A stretch of DNA of 52,277 bases from Oscillospiraceae bacterium (GTDB lineage: Bacteria; Bacillota; Clostridia; Oscillospirales; SIG530), in assembly GCA_015067075.1 (NCBI GenBank), contig SVND01000012.1:1-52277 (forward strand), read 5' to 3'. Within the stretch, counting starts at the first letter, position 1, and every line of letters starts with the position of its first letter. Shown in pieces: positions 1 through 7,708 of the stretch. Below the pieces are notes generated by a model, which made no database searches, was not told the origin of the DNA, and saw only the letters and a list, made by a program, of their open reading frames with translations. The position numbers were made by a program, and so were the translations under genes.

Positions 1-350
1 AGATTCTGCGTAAGTTGTGTGAACAGAAAGATGTGGAAATTCTTGAAGCAGAAGCATGCCCAGATCACATTCATATGCTTGTGAGTATCCCACCATATAT
101 AAGTATAGCACAATTTATGGGATTTATCAAGGGGAAAAGCAGCTTGATGATCTTTGATCGCCATGCGGATCTAAAATATAAGTATGGATCGAGAAATTTT
201 TGGTGCCGCGGCTACTATGTAGACACAGTGGGTAAAAATAAAAAGGTCATAGCAGAATACATCCGAAATCAGTTGGAAGAGGATTATGCCGCGGATTCGC
301 GCAGCATAAAAGAGTACACCGACCCGTTTACGGGTAGCAAGAATAAGTAG
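1..350 (+). CDS. tnpA: IS200-type Y1 transposase TnpA, 5' end outside window
   Basis: C-terminal part of a single-strand HUH/Y1 transposase of the IS200/IS605 superfamily. The frame is open from base 3 to the TAG ending at 350, so the start lies upstream of the window. Visible motifs are DHIHMLVSIPP (the HUH metal-binding motif), the FMGFIKGKSSLMIF block, and NFWCRGYYVDTVG, which leads into the catalytic tyrosine segment. The family cuts and joins single-stranded DNA at subterminal hairpins, and such hairpins follow directly downstream. No tnpB is seen after it, which suits the IS200 type, although one could lie upstream. The visible part looks intact. Confidence 0.93.
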   Translation, partial: ILRKLCEQKDVEILEAEACPDHIHMLVSIPPYISIAQFMGFIKGKSSLMIFDRHADLKYKYGSRNFWCRGYYVDTVGKNKKVIAEYIRNQLEEDYAADSRSIKEYTDPFTGSKNK

Positions 351-362
351 GCAAAAAATAGA

Positions 363-549
363 CAGCCGCACGAGAGCGGCTGCCTGAGATGGTAATGCGG
401 TGCCAAATTTCTGTACCCCTTTCAGGGGTTAGGCCAGTAATTGCCCCTTCCAGGGGCTGTGCAAACCACCAGTTTACTGGTGGTTATGATTTTCTGTCGG
501 TAGGTGGTGTACTCTAAAACTGTCCTTAAGAGTACGCACCCTTAAGGTG
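363..549. repeat. IS200-type right end: five to six consecutive hairpins
   Basis: Short inverted repeats follow the transposase stop: 363-369/376-382 (7 bp), 415-420/424-429, 443-448/452-457, a perfect 9-bp stem 464-472/477-485, 509-515/529-535 (extendable to 503-540 with a bulge) and 537-540/546-549. IS200/IS605 elements lack terminal inverted repeats and carry subterminal hairpins that TnpA recognises, so the right boundary is probably near 540-550. The 351-653 stretch holds only these hairpins and the promoter of the next gene. Confidence 0.6.
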
Positions 550-584
550 TCTTTTGTTTTTAAATTTGCTACACAGAATAAATA

Positions 585-613
585 TTGAAAAAACAGGCAA
601 GGTGTGATATAAT
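585..613 (+). promoter_or_regulatory. sigma-A-type promoter of the RNA methyltransferase gene
   Basis: TTGAAA at 585-590 and TATAAT at 608-613, 17-bp spacer. It lies just outside the presumed IS right end, so the downstream gene keeps its own promoter. Confidence 0.75.
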
Positions 614-653
614 ATTTACTACAAATGTTTAAAAAGGCAAAGATGAGAATATC

Positions 654-1478
654 ATGAACAGAATTATTGAAATAACGGATTTTCTTGCACCTGAGCTTGA
701 TGTATATGCGCGGCTGTCCGAGGTACAGCTGTTAAACAGGGAGTTTCCCGAAAAAGGCTTATTTATAGCGGAGAGCCCGAAGGTTATTGAACGAGCGCTT
801 GACGGCGGATACGAACCCGTTTCCTTTCTTATGGAAAAAAAGCATATTGAGGATGAGGGTAAGCATATTCTTGCGAGAACAAAAGATGTGCCTGTTTTTT
901 GTGCGGAATTTGATGTTTTGACACAGCTGACAGGCTTTAAGCTTACGCGAGGTATGCTGTGTGCCATGAGACGGAAACGCTTGCCGACTGTTAAGGAGAT
1001 ATGTGAAAACAAAAGCAGAATAGTTATACTTGATAAGGTTATGAATCCCACAAATGTGGGTGCTATAATCCGCTCGGCGGCGGCGCTCGGCATGGATGCG
1101 GTGCTCCTTACCCCAGGCTGCTCCGACCCACTTTACAGGCGTGCCGCGAGAGTCAGTATGGGCACGGTGTTTCAGATCGAGTGGACGTTTTTACCTGACG
1201 ACAGCCTTGATGAAATAAAATCGATGGAATTTAAAACGGTTGCTATGGCGCTTAAGGATAACTCTCTTTCTATCAGCGATCAAAGGCTGATTGCCGAAAA
1301 GAAGCTTGCAGTCGTTATGGGCACGGAGGGCGACGGCCTTTCCGACAAAACCATATACGAATGCGATTTTACCGTGAAAATACCGATGTATCACGGTGTT
1401 GATTCGCTGAATGTTGCCGCCGCTTCCGCAGTGGCATTTTATCAGCTTGCCCATAAACAGAATAAGCAGGAAGATTAA
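654..1478 (+). CDS. SpoU/TrmH-family RNA 2'-O-methyltransferase
   Basis: Protein of 274 residues. The N-terminal ~110 residues resemble the substrate-binding region of TrmH-like enzymes. The C-terminal part is a SPOUT knot domain with all three SpoU motifs: NPTNVGAIIRSAAALG (about residue 130), VMGTEGDGLS (about 220) and IPMYHGVDSLNVAAA (about 242). Enzymes of this family use SAM to methylate ribose 2'-OH in tRNA or rRNA. The exact target nucleotide cannot be told. It has its own promoter at 585-613 and is followed after 24 bp by the hydrolase gene, so the two are probably co-transcribed. The ribosome site is weak (AAGATGAGA). Confidence 0.88.
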   Translation: MNRIIEITDFLAPELDVYARLSEVQLLNREFPEKGLFIAESPKVIERALDGGYEPVSFLMEKKHIEDEGKHILARTKDVPVFCAEFDVLTQLTGFKLTRGMLCAMRRKRLPTVKEICENKSRIVILDKVMNPTNVGAIIRSAAALGMDAVLLTPGCSDPLYRRAARVSMGTVFQIEWTFLPDDSLDEIKSMEFKTVAMALKDNSLSISDQRLIAEKKLAVVMGTEGDGLSDKTIYECDFTVKIPMYHGVDSLNVAAASAVAFYQLAHKQNKQED

Positions 1479-1502
1479 ACTGCTTGTGAGAGGAAAATTT
1501 TT

Positions 1503-2225
1503 ATGAAAGAGTTACTATGGAACGGATTTAACCGAGTTGATTTTTTATTTGAAGGCAGAGAAGCTATCCTTGTTTTTCCGAAACAACCGAATGAAAATAA
1601 AAATTGGCTGTTTAAAACGGAATATTTTGATGCTTTTCCTGAATTTGAAATTGAAATGCTGAAAAGAGGCTGGCATCTTGCATATATCAAAAACGTCACA
1701 CGGTGGTGTATTGATGAAGACCTTGATCTTAAAAAGCGTTTTGCAGAGCATTTACATGAAAAATATGGGCTTTATACAAAATGTATTCCCGTTGGAATGA
1801 GCTGCGGCGGTCTTATTGCCTGCAAATTTGCCGCGAAATATCCTCAATTCGTATCCGCGCTTTATCTGGATGCACCTGTTATGAATTTGCTTTCCTGTCC
1901 TGCGGGAGTCAGTACCTTGAAAAAAGATATGATGCAGGAATTTATAGATGCAACGGGAATAACGCTGTCACAGCTTACTTTTTACAGGGAGCACCCAATA
2001 GATAAAATGCCGTTGCTTCTGAATAATAATATACCTATTATATTAGTTTACGGTGATAATGATGATGTCGTTCCGTATCATGAAAACGGAGCGGTGCTTG
2101 AAAGGTATTATCGCGAAAACGGCGGTATTATAGCGGCGATAGCAAAGAAAAACTGCGGCCATCATCCTCACGGATTGGAAGATAATGCTCCTATAATTGA
2201 ATTTGCGGAGAAATATTCTGTGTGA
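1503..2225 (+). CDS. Alpha/beta-hydrolase family protein
   Basis: Protein of 240 residues with an alpha/beta-hydrolase pattern. The nucleophile elbow is GMSCGG (about residue 98-103), then the strand-turn IILVYGDNDDVVP supplies the acidic residue near 180, and CGHHPHG supplies the histidine near 218. No signal peptide is seen, so it is probably a cytoplasmic esterase, peptidase or thioesterase-like enzyme. Substrate unknown. The start ATG follows a GAGAGGA ribosome site by about 7 bases. It shares a transcription unit with the upstream methyltransferase and ends in a strong hairpin terminator at 2227-2255. Confidence 0.8.
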   Translation: MKELLWNGFNRVDFLFEGREAILVFPKQPNENKNWLFKTEYFDAFPEFEIEMLKRGWHLAYIKNVTRWCIDEDLDLKKRFAEHLHEKYGLYTKCIPVGMSCGGLIACKFAAKYPQFVSALYLDAPVMNLLSCPAGVSTLKKDMMQEFIDATGITLSQLTFYREHPIDKMPLLLNNNIPIILVYGDNDDVVPYHENGAVLERYYRENGGIIAAIAKKNCGHHPHGLEDNAPIIEFAEKYSV

Positions 2226-2226
2226 T

Positions 2227-2255
2227 AAAAAAGTGGTCCTTTGGACTGCTTTTTT
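2227..2255 (+). terminator. Rho-independent terminator
   Basis: A 13-pair stem (A6 arm paired with T6 arm, two G-U pairs inside) with a TTT loop and a U-rich distal arm. It begins two bases after the hydrolase stop codon. Confidence 0.8.
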
Positions 2256-2318
2256 GCTTGTGTAAAAAATGTTTTATTTCATAAGGCTATCTGTTTTGCG
2301 AAATTGTATTTGAGCGGA

Positions 2319-2347
2319 TTGAAAAGTGCGGCGTTTTATGCTATAAT
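2319..2347 (+). promoter_or_regulatory. sigma-A-type promoter of the metallophosphoesterase operon
   Basis: TTGAAA 2319-2324, 17-bp spacer, TATAAT 2342-2347. The predicted transcript starts near 2354, upstream of the chosen start codon at 2384. Confidence 0.8.
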
Positions 2348-2383
2348 GTTATTATTAGTTTACTGATTATGGGAGCATCACTT

Positions 2384-3361
2384 ATGAAAAGGTTAATAAA
2401 AGAAATCGGCAAGGATTTTACGGTGCTGAATTTGACGGACACACAGCTTTCAAACGACGAATGGGCTGAGGGACACAGCAACAGAAGCATATTGGAATAT
2501 ACGGTAAAGGAGCTTGTGAAAAGATTAAAGCCCGATCTCCTTACAGTGTCGGGGGATTTGGCTTGGGCAGGGCATGATCACGCTTACGATATGCTTGCGG
2601 ACTTTCTCGACAGCTTTGGCATTCCATGGGCGCCCGTTTTCGGAAACCACGATAACCAAGACGGTGCCGAAACTGTAAACAGCGTTGCCGCAAGATATAT
2701 GACGTACAAAAACTGTATATTTGAAAAAGGCGAAAAGGAGCTTGGCAACGGCAACTACGTCATATCTATTGAGGAAAATGGCGTACCCTTAAAGGCGATT
2801 TTTATGATGGATTCCCATGATAGAGCGCCTTATACGACTGATGGCGGAACGGAAGAGCTTGCATGGGCAAAGCTTCTTCCGAATCAGGCGAGATGGATTG
2901 AAGAGCAGGCGTATGAGTTGAAGCAAAAAGGATGTAAGGATGCATCGCTGATAATGCATATACCGAATTTTTCATACCGATTGGCATCTGCTGCCGCATA
3001 TAAAAGCGGCGTTGACTTAAAAAGCGTTACACTCCGACAGTCCTACGGCGATGATTGCTGGAATGATGGCTATACCGACAGCATCGGCGTGCAATACGAG
3101 GGGATTGGAAGTTATCCCGCGGATGATAAAATACACGAGGTCGTCAAGAAAACGGGCATTATAAAGCGTATTATAAGCGGTCATGACCACGTGAATAATT
3201 GGATCATACGATACGACGGTATTGACCTTATATATTCGCTAAAAACGGGAGCAGGCTGCTATTGGACACCTGAGCTCAACGGAGGCACGGTGCTTAAGAT
3301 AAACGAAAACGGCACGTATAAGGTATATCACGAATATGTGGATGTAAAGCATTTGATTTAA
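2384..3361 (+). CDS. Calcineurin-like metallophosphoesterase
   Basis: Protein of 325 residues from the ATG at 2384, which has GGGAG eight bases upstream. An in-frame ATG at 2369 lacks such a site. The binuclear-metal phosphoesterase motifs occur in order: LNLTDTQL near the N-terminus, SGDLAWAGHD, FGNHDN (about residue 86), LIMHIPNF and SGHDHVNNW. The set resembles DCR2/PAP29-like metallophosphoesterases, which hydrolyse phosphomonoesters or diesters. No signal peptide, so it is cytoplasmic. A 26-bp gap leads to the next gene, so the two form an operon. Substrate unknown; a role in sugar-phosphate or polyol phosphate turnover would fit the carbohydrate genes nearby, but this is inference. Confidence 0.88.
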   Translation: MKRLIKEIGKDFTVLNLTDTQLSNDEWAEGHSNRSILEYTVKELVKRLKPDLLTVSGDLAWAGHDHAYDMLADFLDSFGIPWAPVFGNHDNQDGAETVNSVAARYMTYKNCIFEKGEKELGNGNYVISIEENGVPLKAIFMMDSHDRAPYTTDGGTEELAWAKLLPNQARWIEEQAYELKQKGCKDASLIMHIPNFSYRLASAAAYKSGVDLKSVTLRQSYGDDCWNDGYTDSIGVQYEGIGSYPADDKIHEVVKKTGIIKRIISGHDHVNNWIIRYDGIDLIYSLKTGAGCYWTPELNGGTVLKINENGTYKVYHEYVDVKHLI

Positions 3362-3387
3362 AGTACAAGACTTTTCAGGAGAATATT

Positions 3388-5469
3388 ATGGTTTATTCTT
3401 TGCCGACAGTAGAAAAAGAAGCTGTAGCTTTATCGCATTTTCCAACGAAGCATCAAGCTTTTATATTCAGGGCATGCGAATATGTGCCGATGGAAAAAAT
3501 TGCAAAGGTTTTAAAAACGGATATTGACAATGTCAGACAAGCGGCGGAAGATATGGGACTGCCTGATTATGATCCGAAAAATGTATGGATGAAAAGAGGA
3601 TATGTCACCATCATCCGAAGAATGTGGCATATTTTACCCTATGAGCAGCTGTTGGAACTGCTTGAAATGGATGAAGAAGAGCTCGCGATCATTATGCGAG
3701 ATGAGGACTTTCTTAACATTAAGCTTGAAAATAAGCCACGCTGTGAAAGGGTCGAGTGGCGCGAGCTTAGCGAGGAAGAAAAAATAAGGACACGCGAAAT
3801 AAAAAAGGTGATGCAATCGCTGGATTTTTCGGGTAAGCATCCCTTTGAATTTGAGTATAACGTTCCGACAATAGAATTTGCGGGCGAGGAGCGTTTTTCC
3901 ACGCGTATGATCTACGCTTTTTCGGGATTATATCAGCACGCATTTGATGTGGACAGCGAAGAGTTTTTGCCGGATGAACAGCTGAAGGCGTATCAGGATC
4001 TCGGTATCAACGGCATCTGGACGCAGGGTGTGCTGTCTCAGCTTACAAGCTTTCCTTTTGCGCCCGAAGTTTCAAAGGGATACGAAAAGCGTCTCGAAAA
4101 AATGCGAGCCATGACAAAGCGGCTCGATAAATACGGCATAAAGCTGTATTTATACCTGAATGAACCGCGCAGTATGCCCATAGAGTTTTTTAAAAATCAC
4201 CCTGAGCTTAAGGGGCATGTAAGCGGAGAGGATGCTTGTCTTTGCATCTCTACACAGCCTGTGCAGGATTATTTGAAGGATGCTGTAGAATCGATATGCC
4301 GTGCAGTACCGCTGATTGGCGGATTTTTCACGATCACGCGATCCGAAAACCTGACAAATTGCTATTCTCACTCGGGCGGAGAATTCAATCCGTGCAACTG
4401 TCCGAGATGTAAAGAGCGCAACATTGGAGAAGTTATTTCCGAAACGGTCGGTTGCATTCTGGAGGGAGCGCGCCGTGTGAATGACGATATTAAAGTGATG
4501 GCGTGGAGCTGGCGCTGGGATGAATATAACGGGGAAATCATCAGAAAGCTTCCTAAAGGCGTTATCCTGATGTCACAAAGCGAGCTTGATATTCCATTTG
4601 AAATCGGTGGAATAAACGGAAGCGTTCTGGACTATTCCATGAGCATTATCGGACCGGGAGAGCGTGCTTGCGCAGAGTGGGATTTGGCGAAGGAATGCGG
4701 CTTGGAAATTGGCGCAAAGGTGCAGATAAATACCACTTGGGAAGCATCTACGGTTCCGGCCATACCTGTAGCGAGCTCAATAGATGATCATATATCAAAG
4801 CTGAAGCGGCAGGGAGTCAGGCATTTACTGCTTAGCTGGACGCTCGGTGGATATCCTTGCCGCAATATTGCTGTCGCGGCGAAGCATTTTTATGAAAAAT
4901 GCAGTATTGCATCCATAGATAACAGTATTTCCGAGGCGGAAAAACAATTTGTAAAGGCTTTTTCCGAGTTCCCGTTTCATGTTTATGTGCTCTATTGCGG
5001 ACCGCAAAATGCAGGTCCGTCGAATATGCTGTTCGAACGAGCTACGAGTTATAAAGCAACGATGACGTGCTTCGCTTACGACGATTTGGAAAGCTGGCGA
5101 AGTATATATCCCATAGATGTTTTTGAATCGCAGTTTGAAAAGCTTTGTCAAAAATGGGAAATAGGATTAAATATGATTGGTGAAAACGATGACAGCGAGG
5201 GAGCTGTCATGGCGAAGGCGGCATACTGTCTTTTTAAGTCATCGCTTAACCAAATACGTTTTATCCGTGCCAGAGACGAGGGACGTTTTGCAGATGCTGT
5301 TTTGGAAGCTGAAAACGAGCTTGCAATCGCAAGGCAGATGCTGACGCTGATGAACAAAAATGCCGCAATCGGATATGAAGCGGCAAATCACTATTATTTT
5401 TCCAAAGGTCAGATTGCGGAGAAAATGATAAACTGTAATTATATCATAGACTATTTTTCCAAGGCTTAA
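3388..5469 (+). CDS. Large cytoplasmic protein, possible glycoside-hydrolase-like TIM barrel
   Basis: Protein of 693 residues that I do not recognise with confidence. The first ~150 residues are helical and charged. From about residue 180 it alternates strand and helix segments with barrel-like phrases such as LGINGIWTQGVLSQL, YGIKLYLYLNEPR, GGFFTITRSE and VMAWSWRWDEYN. The motif CNCPRCKERN (about residue 338) may bind a metal or be structural. Such features recall GH20-like catalytic barrels, with acidic residues in RSEN and WRWDEYN as candidate catalysts. No signal peptide. AGGAGA precedes the start. It lies between a phosphoesterase and a rhamnosidase-like enzyme, which supports a role in intracellular glycan breakdown. 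Confidence 0.55.
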   Translation: MVYSLPTVEKEAVALSHFPTKHQAFIFRACEYVPMEKIAKVLKTDIDNVRQAAEDMGLPDYDPKNVWMKRGYVTIIRRMWHILPYEQLLELLEMDEEELAIIMRDEDFLNIKLENKPRCERVEWRELSEEEKIRTREIKKVMQSLDFSGKHPFEFEYNVPTIEFAGEERFSTRMIYAFSGLYQHAFDVDSEEFLPDEQLKAYQDLGINGIWTQGVLSQLTSFPFAPEVSKGYEKRLEKMRAMTKRLDKYGIKLYLYLNEPRSMPIEFFKNHPELKGHVSGEDACLCISTQPVQDYLKDAVESICRAVPLIGGFFTITRSENLTNCYSHSGGEFNPCNCPRCKERNIGEVISETVGCILEGARRVNDDIKVMAWSWRWDEYNGEIIRKLPKGVILMSQSELDIPFEIGGINGSVLDYSMSIIGPGERACAEWDLAKECGLEIGAKVQINTTWEASTVPAIPVASSIDDHISKLKRQGVRHLLLSWTLGGYPCRNIAVAAKHFYEKCSIASIDNSISEAEKQFVKAFSEFPFHVYVLYCGPQNAGPSNMLFERATSYKATMTCFAYDDLESWRSIYPIDVFESQFEKLCQKWEIGLNMIGENDDSEGAVMAKAAYCLFKSSLNQIRFIRARDEGRFADAVLEAENELAIARQMLTLMNKNAAIGYEAANHYYFSKGQIAEKMINCNYIIDYFSKA

Positions 5470-5515
5470 GACTATTCAAAAGCAGCAGGCGTTTATTGCG
5501 ACGTACTTTGACGCA

Positions 5516-5544
5516 TTGACGGAATTACAAAAATGTGATATAGT
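5516..5544 (+). promoter_or_regulatory. sigma-A-type promoter of the GH78-like gene
   Basis: TTGACG 5516-5521, 17-bp spacer, TATAGT 5539-5544, followed by an AGAGGAGA ribosome site before the ATG at 5565. Confidence 0.7.
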
Positions 5545-5564
5545 GATCAAAGAGGAGAAATTGT

Positions 5565-7523
5565 ATGAAAAAAGGATATTGGCTTTGGCATTACGGGGAT
5601 TATGAGCTTTTCCATATAATGAGCCTGCATCTTCGCAGAGAAGAGCGCGGATATATCAGACCTGCCGTTTGGAAGCTTCAAGGCCCGTATATGAACGTGA
5701 AATTTGTAAGACGGATCGAGTGTGAAAAAGGGTATCTTTTTTGCCATATAAACGGCGGCGGAAATATTTCCGTCAATAATAAAAGATATCCCTCCGACAC
5801 GTATATTACTCTCGAAAAGGGTGCGTACGAAGTGGAAATCCACATTTCCAATAATATAGGCTTGCCTGCCATTTACATTGAGAGCGACGTGTGTGATTGC
5901 GACGGCAAGTGGCTTTGCAATCATTTTGCGGGCGAGTTTACAGCGGCGGCATATAAAAGCTGTTTTGACAGCTTGGATAAAAATCCCGAGGTATTTCCCT
6001 TTGCATATGAACGCAAAGAGCCTGTTGGCGTAAGGAAAACGGACGAGGGCACGCTGTATGATTTCGGTACGGAGCTTTTTGCATATTTGAATATTGCAAA
6101 TGCAGACAAGGATAAGCGGATAGAGCTGTATTACGGCGAAAGCGAAGAGGAAGCGCTGGATACGGCTTACAGCTATATCACAGATTGCGTATGCGGAAAA
6201 ACGGAGTATAAACTAAGGCAAAGAGCATTCAGATACGTTTATATTATCGCCGACGCGGACGGAATGCAGGTGAGCGCCGATTACGAATATTTGCCGTTTA
6301 CCGAAAAGGGATGCTTTAGCTGTGATAACAAGCTTTTTGAGCGTATTTGTGCCGTGGCAAAATACACCTTCCACTTAAATTGCAGGGAAGGCTTTTTGGA
6401 CGGAATAAAAAGAGACCGTTGGGTGTGGTCGGGTGATGCTTATCAGAGTGCACGTATAAACAGATATTTGTTTGCCGACAAGGAGATCGAGCAAAGAACG
6501 CTCATCGGTCTTGTGGGCAGGGAGCCCGTTGAACAGCATATAAATACCATTGTCGATTACAGTCTGCTGTGGTTTATCACACTTTACGAGCATTATATGA
6601 CGTACGGCGATAAGGAATTTTTGAGAAAAATATATCCGATGGCTGTAAAGCTGATGGAGTTTTGCGAAGGACGCATAAATGCGGATGGTTTTATTGAAGG
6701 TGTGCCGGGTGATTGGACGTTCATCGATTGGTCGGAAATAGATAAGGTCGGTGCCGTGTGTGCAGAGCAGATGCTTCTTATAAAAGCTTATTCCGTCATG
6801 GCGGAATTTGCGGAGATTTTAAAGCTCGGCGAAAGTGATTACGCTGAAAAGAGCAGAAAGCTGAAAAAGCTTGTGAACGAGTATTATTGGAACGAGGAAA
6901 AAGGTGCGTTCATCGACAGCTACAGCTCGGGCAGGAAAAACGTCACGCGCCACGCCAATATTTTTGCCGTAATGTACGATATAGCTGACGAAAAGCAAAA
7001 GCAAAGTATATTGGAAAACGTTTTGAAAAATGAAAGCGTAACGAAAATAACGACGCCTTATTTCGAAGGCTATGAGCTTGACGCCCTTGCAAAGCTTGGG
7101 GAGCTATCGGCGGTGGAAAGAACCGTTGCTGACTATTGGGGCGGTATGCTTGATTTGGGCGCGACGACGGTATGGGAGGAGTATAATCCCGACCAAAACG
7201 GCGCTGAGCATTACGGAATGTATGGCGACAAATACGGTAAATCTCTGTGCCATGCATGGGGAGCAGGTCCCATCTACCTTTTCGGAAGATATTATCTCGG
7301 CGTGTACGCAACGTCTGCGGGATATGATACTTTCATGGTTGAGCCAAAGCTGGGCGGTTTAAAGCAGATCAGCGGAAAAGTCCCTGTCGGTGACGGCACG
7401 GTTTCGGTAGAGCTTGACGAAAAACAGCTTAAAGTGACCTCGACAAAGGCAGGAGGAACGCTGAAATGGAACGGTAAAGAGTATGAGCTAAAGCTGAATG
7501 AGACTGTTGTAATTGAAGTGTAA
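5565..7523 (+). CDS. Alpha-L-rhamnosidase-like glycoside hydrolase (GH78 type)
   Basis: Protein of 652 residues with no signal peptide, so probably acting on imported oligosaccharides. The N-terminal ~240 residues are beta-rich, as in the accessory domains of GH78 enzymes. The (alpha/alpha)6 barrel begins near residue 270, with DGIKRDRWVWSGDAYQSA, the counterpart of the GH78 block that carries an acidic catalytic residue. EGVPGDWTFIDW follows, then TTVWEEYNP and HAWGAGPIYLF near residue 560, then a short beta domain. Members usually release terminal alpha-L-rhamnose from pectin, flavonoid glycosides or polysaccharides. Substrate is inferred from the family only. It is shorter than many GH78 enzymes because it lacks the extra N-terminal modules. 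Confidence 0.85.
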   Translation: MKKGYWLWHYGDYELFHIMSLHLRREERGYIRPAVWKLQGPYMNVKFVRRIECEKGYLFCHINGGGNISVNNKRYPSDTYITLEKGAYEVEIHISNNIGLPAIYIESDVCDCDGKWLCNHFAGEFTAAAYKSCFDSLDKNPEVFPFAYERKEPVGVRKTDEGTLYDFGTELFAYLNIANADKDKRIELYYGESEEEALDTAYSYITDCVCGKTEYKLRQRAFRYVYIIADADGMQVSADYEYLPFTEKGCFSCDNKLFERICAVAKYTFHLNCREGFLDGIKRDRWVWSGDAYQSARINRYLFADKEIEQRTLIGLVGREPVEQHINTIVDYSLLWFITLYEHYMTYGDKEFLRKIYPMAVKLMEFCEGRINADGFIEGVPGDWTFIDWSEIDKVGAVCAEQMLLIKAYSVMAEFAEILKLGESDYAEKSRKLKKLVNEYYWNEEKGAFIDSYSSGRKNVTRHANIFAVMYDIADEKQKQSILENVLKNESVTKITTPYFEGYELDALAKLGELSAVERTVADYWGGMLDLGATTVWEEYNPDQNGAEHYGMYGDKYGKSLCHAWGAGPIYLFGRYYLGVYATSAGYDTFMVEPKLGGLKQISGKVPVGDGTVSVELDEKQLKVTSTKAGGTLKWNGKEYELKLNETVVIEV

Positions 7524-7647
7524 ATTAGAAACAGTTGAAGCTCGTGCAAATAAAACCGTGATTAACATAAAAATACAAAGAGGAAAAATTTAATAATGGT
7601 TTTGTGCTTATTTTGCTGTTTACAGCTGATGTTTTTTTCAAAACGAC

Positions 7648-7676
7648 TTGAAAAAAACAATAAAATATTGTATAAT
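7648..7676 (+). promoter_or_regulatory. sigma-A-type promoter of the dockerin-SGNH esterase gene
   Basis: TTGAAA 7648-7653, 17-bp spacer, TATAAT 7671-7676, followed by ATAGGAGAGG and the ATG at 7709. Confidence 0.8.
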
Positions 7677-7708
7677 GTATCAAAAAATATATAGGAGAGG
7701 CTATTACT

